Made by a program: the position numbers and the translations under genes | Shown here: one piece after another, positions 60,401-64,000 of the stretch | How positions within the stretch are numbered: the stretch's first letter is position 1 | Layout: every line of letters starts with the position of its first letter | Notes under the pieces: generated by a model | Told to the model about the DNA's origin: nothing | Databases searched by the model: none | What the model saw: only the letters and a program-made list of their open reading frames with translations | DNA from: Ensifer oleiphilus | GTDB taxonomy: Bacteria; Pseudomonadota; Alphaproteobacteria; Rhizobiales; Rhizobiaceae | Assembly (NCBI RefSeq): GCF_013371465.1 | Contig: NZ_JABWDU010000009.1 | Location: 62,001-126,000 of the forward strand | DNA length: 64,000 bases | Direction of reading: 5' to 3'

Positions 60401-62929
60401 GAGTTGCTCGTGACGGTGGGAACGGAAGGCCTGGTGACGACGAAGAGTGCGACGATTGCCGCCGAAGGCGGCGAGGTCGATCTGCCCGTCACTGCCGAGT
60501 GGGGCGCCGGCGCCTACGTCACCGCGACCCTTTACCGCCCCGGCGACGCGCAGGAAAGCCGCATGCCGATGCGTGCCATCGGCATCAAGTGGCTGACAGT
60601 CGACCCGGCCGAGCGCAAGCTTGCCGTCACCCTGGACGCGCCCGAAAAGACCGAACCGCGCAAGCCGCTCGATATCAGTCTGCAGGTCGCAGGCGCGGGC
60701 GCCGACGAGGAAGCCTATGTCACGATCGCCGCGGTCGACGTCGGTATCTTGAACCTGACCCGCTACGAGGCGCCGGATCCGGCCGCCTGGTATTTCGGCC
60801 AGCGCCAGCTCGGCCTTGAAATGCGCGATCTCTACGGCCGGCTGATCGACGGCTCGCTTGGCGCGACCGGCAAGCTGCGCACCGGCGGCGACGGCGGCCA
60901 GGTGGCGCTGCAGGGAAGCCCCCCGACCGAAAAGCTCGTGGCCTTCTTCGAAGGCCCGGTGAAGCTGGACGCGGACGGCAAGGCGACCGTCAGCTTCGAC
61001 ATCCCGCAATTCAACGGCACGGCACGCATCATGAGCGTCGCCTGGACGAAATCCGGCGTTGGCAACGCCGTGCGCGACGTCGTGATCCGTGATCCTGTTG
61101 TGGTGACCGCCAGCCTGCCCCGGTTCCTGGCGCCGGGAGATCGCGCCGAGCTGCGGCTCGATATCGCCAACACCGATGCGCCTGCCGGCGACTATCAGGT
61201 CCAGCTGACCACCAACGGACCGGTGACAGTCGAACAGGCCGGCCCGAGCGAGACGGTGCGCCTCGATGCCGGCGGGAAGTCGGTCCTGACGCTGCCGCTC
61301 GTCGGCCAGCACCCGGGCGACGGGCTCGTTACAGTCCAGCTCACCGGCGCCTCAGGGCTTTCTCTCGAACAGGTGCTCAACATTCCGGTGCGCCCGGCCA
61401 CCCTGCCGGTCACGCAGCGGCAGGTGGTCAACCTTGCCGCGGGAAGCAGCCTGACGATCGACGGCCAGTTGCTGGCCGATAGTGTGCTGCAGGGCGCCTC
61501 GGTGTCGCTGAGCGTCACCCGGTCGGCCGCCTTCGATATCCCAGCCATCCTGATGTCGCTCGACCGCTACCCCTATGGCTGCGCCGAGCAGACCACCAGC
61601 CGGGCGCTGCCGCTGCTCTACATGAGCGAACTGGCGATGCGGTCCGGCCTTCCCGATGATGCCGAAGTAACGAAGCGGGTGCAGGAAGCGATCTATCGCG
61701 TCCTCTCGTACCAGTCGTCATCAGGCAGCTTTGGCCTGTGGGGCCCAGGCTATGGCGACCTCTGGCTCGACGCCTATGTCACCGATTTCCTGACGCGTGC
61801 GCGCGAACAGAAGTACGACGTGCCTGAAGCGGCGATGGTGCAGGCACTGGAAAACCTCCAGAACGGCCTCGGCTACGACACCAATGTTAGGGATCGTGGC
61901 AACGAGATCGCCTATTCGCTCTATGTGCTGGCGCGCAATCGCAAGGCCGCGGTCAACGACATCCGCTATTACGCCAACACGCTGATCAACGACTTCCCGA
62001 CGCCGCTCTCCAAGGCGCATGTGGCGGCCGCACTAGCACTCTATGGCGATGCCCAGCGGTCGCAGGAGATCTTCGCGGCGTCCGCCAACATGTCGACGGG
62101 GCTTGTCAATGTCAGCCTGGCGCGATCCGACTATGGTTCTTCGCTGCGTGACGACGCGGCCGTGCTCGCGCTCGCTGCCGAAAGCCGCCCCGTTCCGCCG
62201 ATAATTCCGGAACTGTCGAAGATCGTGGCGCGGCAATGGGACCAGAAGAAATATACAAGCACCCAGGAACAGGCCTGGATGCTGCTGGCCGCACGCGCCG
62301 TGCAGGGCGGCGACGAGGACATGGTGCTCGACGTCAACGGCGCCTCGAAGAACGGCGCTTACGCCGCGCGCATCACCGGCGACGCCCTGCTGTCGCACCC
62401 GGTGGTGATCAAGAACGAAGGGGCGGATGCCGTCTCTGCGGTCGTGACGACAGTTGCGGCCCCGGCACAACCGTTGTCCGCCGGGGGCGACGGCTTTGCC
62501 ATCGAGCGCACCTACTACACACTTGACGGTGCCGAGGCCAATGTCAGCCAGGCAAGGCAGAACGAGCGTTATGTCGTGGTGCTGAAAGTGACGGAAACCA
62601 ATGACTGGCCGTCGCGCGTGCTCGTGTCGGATCTGCTGCCGGCGGGCTTCCAGATCGACAATCCGAGCCTGGTCGACAGCGCCCAGCTTACCAACTTCGA
62701 ATGGCTCGGCGAGATCAGCGCGACGCACACCGAGTTCCGCAACGATCGCTTCGTCGCTGCCTTCGACCGCGGCACAGGAGACAGTCGCGAGTTGACGCTC
62801 GCCTATGTCGTGCGCGCTGTGAACCCTGGTGTTTACGACCATCCTGCCGCAAGCGTCGAAGACATGTACAGGCCGCAGTTTTCGGCCCGCACCGCGACAG
62901 GGCGCATGGAGGTGCTTGCAGCACAATAG
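57473..62929 (+). CDS. Bacterial alpha-2-macroglobulin with PAN/apple domain
   Basis: 1818-aa secreted or periplasmic protease trap. Start ATG 57473 has GGGAGG upstream. Signal peptide MSVRAFFGLSTLLVSVLATGSPAFS, without a lipobox cysteine, unlike the lipoprotein YfhM. A PAN/apple-like domain (about residues 30-95) has Cys56, Cys60, Cys66 and Cys78. It is followed by a helical TPR-like stretch, MG domains, the A2M region, and the thioester motif Cys1370-Ala-Glu-Gln1373 in YPYGCAEQTT, which can covalently trap proteases. pbpC follows after 8 bp, the usual partnership for defence against host or rival proteases during cell-wall repair. Confidence 0.92.
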   Translation: MSVRAFFGLSTLLVSVLATGSPAFSAETGRQVEITQDADYFGFDLRTEQNVSLDQCETACIADQSCRAFTYNPKVKWCFLKSDFNQLNDFPGAIAGKVVQAQAVQADLGAPPRLSFLSDQILQDARDAKANLSLAEDQQGFGVNGLIESARALASSGTIDAALKAFQGALAITPDDSELWLETARTANRITGNTEVATQAALAAINGYELTRTAESRAHALAVLAKALENAENFRGSLNAYKASLELVQSKTVETAYLDLKERKRFRVIENTVDADSATPRACVQFSEQLLKSGADYASFVTVDGAAAKAVEAKGDQICVEGLSHGQRYKLTLRTGLPSSVDEVLEAPVTLEVYVKDRGQVVRFTGDSFVLPSTARRGIPIVSVNIDNAKLKLYRIGDRSLAQVLQNSQFLTQIDGYSAQRIQDESGELVWEGSIAIDSVLNKEVVTSFPVDEALPKRKAGVYVLTAASETGLSQDWDARATQWFVVSDIGVSTYAGTDGLNVFARSLATAKPIEGVELQLVAKNNEILGTATTDGDGRATFTAGLIRGAAALTPAVITAKNGEDDFVFLDMTRAGFDLSDRGVTGRAAPGAIDILAWTERGIYRVGETVHAAALARDVNGEAIENLPLTFVFLRPDGVEYRRMISNGGKLGGHTLDLDVQENAMRGTWTMQIFTDPKASPIGEKQFLVDDFVPDRTEFDLTSEAKEIAIGEPVQVAVDGRYLYGAPAAGLTLEGEVVLKPTRENAAFKGYFFGLADEEASEDTRLPLEELVPLDDEGKSTFDVVLAEVPSTTQLINANVTVRMREAGGRAVERSLTLPVRPEGPVIGIKPEFSGDLQENSVGKFRVIAIDADGGKAAMPGALWKLVSVERNYQWYRDGTAWKYEPVVSTKQVANGTIDVTADGSEISVPVGWGRYRLEVETSALDGPTSSVEFDAGWYVASTSTETPDGLEIALDKENYAVGETAKLKVSPRFAGELLVTVGTEGLVTTKSATIAAEGGEVDLPVTAEWGAGAYVTATLYRPGDAQESRMPMRAIGIKWLTVDPAERKLAVTLDAPEKTEPRKPLDISLQVAGAGADEEAYVTIAAVDVGILNLTRYEAPDPAAWYFGQRQLGLEMRDLYGRLIDGSLGATGKLRTGGDGGQVALQGSPPTEKLVAFFEGPVKLDADGKATVSFDIPQFNGTARIMSVAWTKSGVGNAVRDVVIRDPVVVTASLPRFLAPGDRAELRLDIANTDAPAGDYQVQLTTNGPVTVEQAGPSETVRLDAGGKSVLTLPLVGQHPGDGLVTVQLTGASGLSLEQVLNIPVRPATLPVTQRQVVNLAAGSSLTIDGQLLADSVLQGASVSLSVTRSAAFDIPAILMSLDRYPYGCAEQTTSRALPLLYMSELAMRSGLPDDAEVTKRVQEAIYRVLSYQSSSGSFGLWGPGYGDLWLDAYVTDFLTRAREQKYDVPEAAMVQALENLQNGLGYDTNVRDRGNEIAYSLYVLARNRKAAVNDIRYYANTLINDFPTPLSKAHVAAALALYGDAQRSQEIFAASANMSTGLVNVSLARSDYGSSLRDDAAVLALAAESRPVPPIIPELSKIVARQWDQKKYTSTQEQAWMLLAARAVQGGDEDMVLDVNGASKNGAYAARITGDALLSHPVVIKNEGADAVSAVVTTVAAPAQPLSAGGDGFAIERTYYTLDGAEANVSQARQNERYVVVLKVTETNDWPSRVLVSDLLPAGFQIDNPSLVDSAQLTNFEWLGEISATHTEFRNDRFVAAFDRGTGDSRELTLAYVVRAVNPGVYDHPAASVEDMYRPQFSARTATGRMEVLAAQ

Positions 62930-62937
62930 GCCTGACG

Positions 62938-64000
62938 ATGTCGATAAGGCACAAATTGCTGATCGCAATCCCCGTCGGCCTGTTGCTGACAGGGTTGTCG
63001 GCCTTTGCGATAGACAAGGCCGACCAGGCGTTTCCGCCGCCGCTTGAGGCAGCCGGCGTCGTGTCGCGTGAGGTGCTCGACGTCGACGGACAGTTGCTCA
63101 GGGCCTTTGCCACGCCTGACGGCCTGTGGCGGCTGAAGACGACTGTCGATGACGTCGATCCGCAATTCCTGCGGATGCTGGTCGCCTACGAGGACCAGCG
63201 GTTTCGCGAGCATGCCGGCATCGACATCCTGGCGCTCGGGCGCGCCGCGCTGCAGTTCGTCACCAATGGCCGCATCGTTTCCGGTGCCTCGACCCTTTCG
63301 ATGCAGGTCGCGCGGCTGATCGAACCGCGAGAGCAGCGAAGCATCACCGCCAAGCTGCTGCAGATTGCCCGCGCGATCCAGATCGAGCACCGGCTGTCGA
63401 AGGACCAGATCCTTAACCTCTATCTGAGCCACGCGCCCTATGGCGGCAATCTCGAGGGCGTGCGCTCAGCCAGTCTTGCCTGGTTTGGCAAGGAGCCGAA
63501 ACGTCTTTCGGTCGGTGAAGCGGCCCTCTTGGTGGCGCTGCCGCAATTGCCGGAAAAACGCCGGCCCGACAGAAACCATGTCGCCGCCGAAGCGGCGCGC
63601 CAGCGTGTCCTAACCCGGATGGCCGTCGCCGACGTGATCGGCGAAGGCGAAGCCGAGCGAGCGGCAATGACGGCCGTTCCCAACCGTCGCCTGCAATTGC
63701 CGGCCTATGCCGCGCATCTGGCCGAGATTGCATTGCGCAAGCAGCCGACGGCCGTACAACATCAGACGACGCTGCGCCGCAATGTCCAGCGTGGTCTCGA
63801 AGCGGTTGCGCGCGACGGCGCCGCCAAGTTGGGACCGAAGGTGTCTGTCGCCATGATCATGGCCGACGCGCGCACGGGCGAGATCATCGGCGAAGTCGGC
63901 TCCGCCGATTATTTCGATGCAAGCCGCTCCGGCTGGATCGACATGACGCGGATCAACCGCTCGCCGGGATCGACCCTCAAACCCTTCATCTACGGCCTCG
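62938..64000 (+). CDS. pbpC: Penicillin-binding protein 1C (N-terminal part; runs off window)
   Basis: First 354 residues of a bifunctional class A penicillin-binding protein. N-terminal membrane anchor MSIRHKLLIAIPVGLLLTGLSAFA. GT51 glycosyltransferase domain with catalytic Glu85 in AYEDQRFREHAGID and block GASTLSMQVARL. The transpeptidase domain begins and the SxxK active site Ser345-Thr-Leu-Lys348 in SPGSTLKPF is just inside the window. The rest, including the PbpC-specific C-terminal domain, lies beyond. Eight bases separate it from the macroglobulin gene. Confidence 0.92.
   Translation, partial: MSIRHKLLIAIPVGLLLTGLSAFAIDKADQAFPPPLEAAGVVSREVLDVDGQLLRAFATPDGLWRLKTTVDDVDPQFLRMLVAYEDQRFREHAGIDILALGRAALQFVTNGRIVSGASTLSMQVARLIEPREQRSITAKLLQIARAIQIEHRLSKDQILNLYLSHAPYGGNLEGVRSASLAWFGKEPKRLSVGEAALLVALPQLPEKRRPDRNHVAAEAARQRVLTRMAVADVIGEGEAERAAMTAVPNRRLQLPAYAAHLAEIALRKQPTAVQHQTTLRRNVQRGLEAVARDGAAKLGPKVSVAMIMADARTGEIIGEVGSADYFDASRSGWIDMTRINRSPGSTLKPFIYGL

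Noticed and set aside
58469-61312. 947-residue open frame on the minus strand inside the macroglobulin gene
   Set aside because: Exactly antisense to a well-supported coding region and without recognisable domains; explained by high GC and codon bias.
1-64000. tRNA, rRNA, CRISPR arrays, insertion sequences, integrases, phage genes
   Set aside because: I found no cloverleaf-like sequence, spaced direct repeats, transposase motif or terminal inverted repeats. Absence is by reading only; tRNAscan, a CRISPR finder and ISfinder searches would settle it.

Overview
The window looks like part of a chromid, megaplasmid or accessory chromosomal region of a Rhizobiaceae-type alphaproteobacterium (Rhizobium/Ensifer/Agrobacterium group). 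This is inferred from high GC, the density of ABC uptake operons with their own regulators, a yehZYXW osmoprotectant operon, and intergenic repeats that resemble known rhizobial palindromic elements. I see no rRNA, tRNA, CRISPR array, insertion sequence or integrase. Nearly every gene takes up or degrades small organic nutrients.

Layout. (1) 1-8578: a locus around an RpiR-type regulator. The minus-strand operon holds RidA, the regulator, an SDR, a GH20 hexosaminidase, an M81 metallopeptidase and an MFS carrier. Divergent from it are an NTF2-like protein and a second M81 enzyme. (2) 8580-14190: an intergenic repeat, then a sugar ABC importer with a Gfo/Idh/MocA dehydrogenase. (3) 14713-18579: yehZYXW (osmF) glycine-betaine-type importer. 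(4) 18914-20754: DUF4126 membrane protein translationally coupled to a flavin disulfide reductase. (5) 20783-28520: polar amino acid ABC importer with DDAH, CtlX, ornithine cyclodeaminase and M20 amidohydrolase, divergent from an Lrp-type regulator. Together they outline a path from (methyl)arginine through citrulline and ornithine to proline. (6) 28562-29562: AhpD-like and OsmC-like proteins. (7) 29709-36208: dipeptide-type ABC importer with an XRE-cupin regulator and a GAF protein. (8) 36256-46945: deoxyribose-type catabolism: DeoR regulator, DeoC aldolase, ALDH16-type dehydrogenase, RbsD/FucU mutarotase, ribokinase-family kinase and ABC importer. (9) 47169-57321: oligopeptide ABC importer with an aminopeptidase P, a proline racemase/hydroxyproline epimerase-family enzyme, an XRE-cupin regulator and a GntR/FCD regulator; plausibly scavenging of proline- or hydroxyproline-containing peptides. 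(10) 57473-64000: bacterial alpha-2-macroglobulin with the start of penicillin-binding protein 1C, cut by the window end.

Gene order, short or overlapping gene junctions and intergenic hairpins support most operon assignments. Several operons carry a strong hairpin just after the solute-binding-protein gene, which would favour higher expression of the binding protein. Substrates are inferred from neighbouring enzymes, not shown. The most interesting leads are the proline/hydroxyproline-peptide locus with a shared ATATTGGATCC operator, the arginine-derivative-to-proline locus, the paired M81 enzymes beside a GH20 hexosaminidase, and the complete deoxyribose pathway ending in an ALDH16 with a pseudo-domain.
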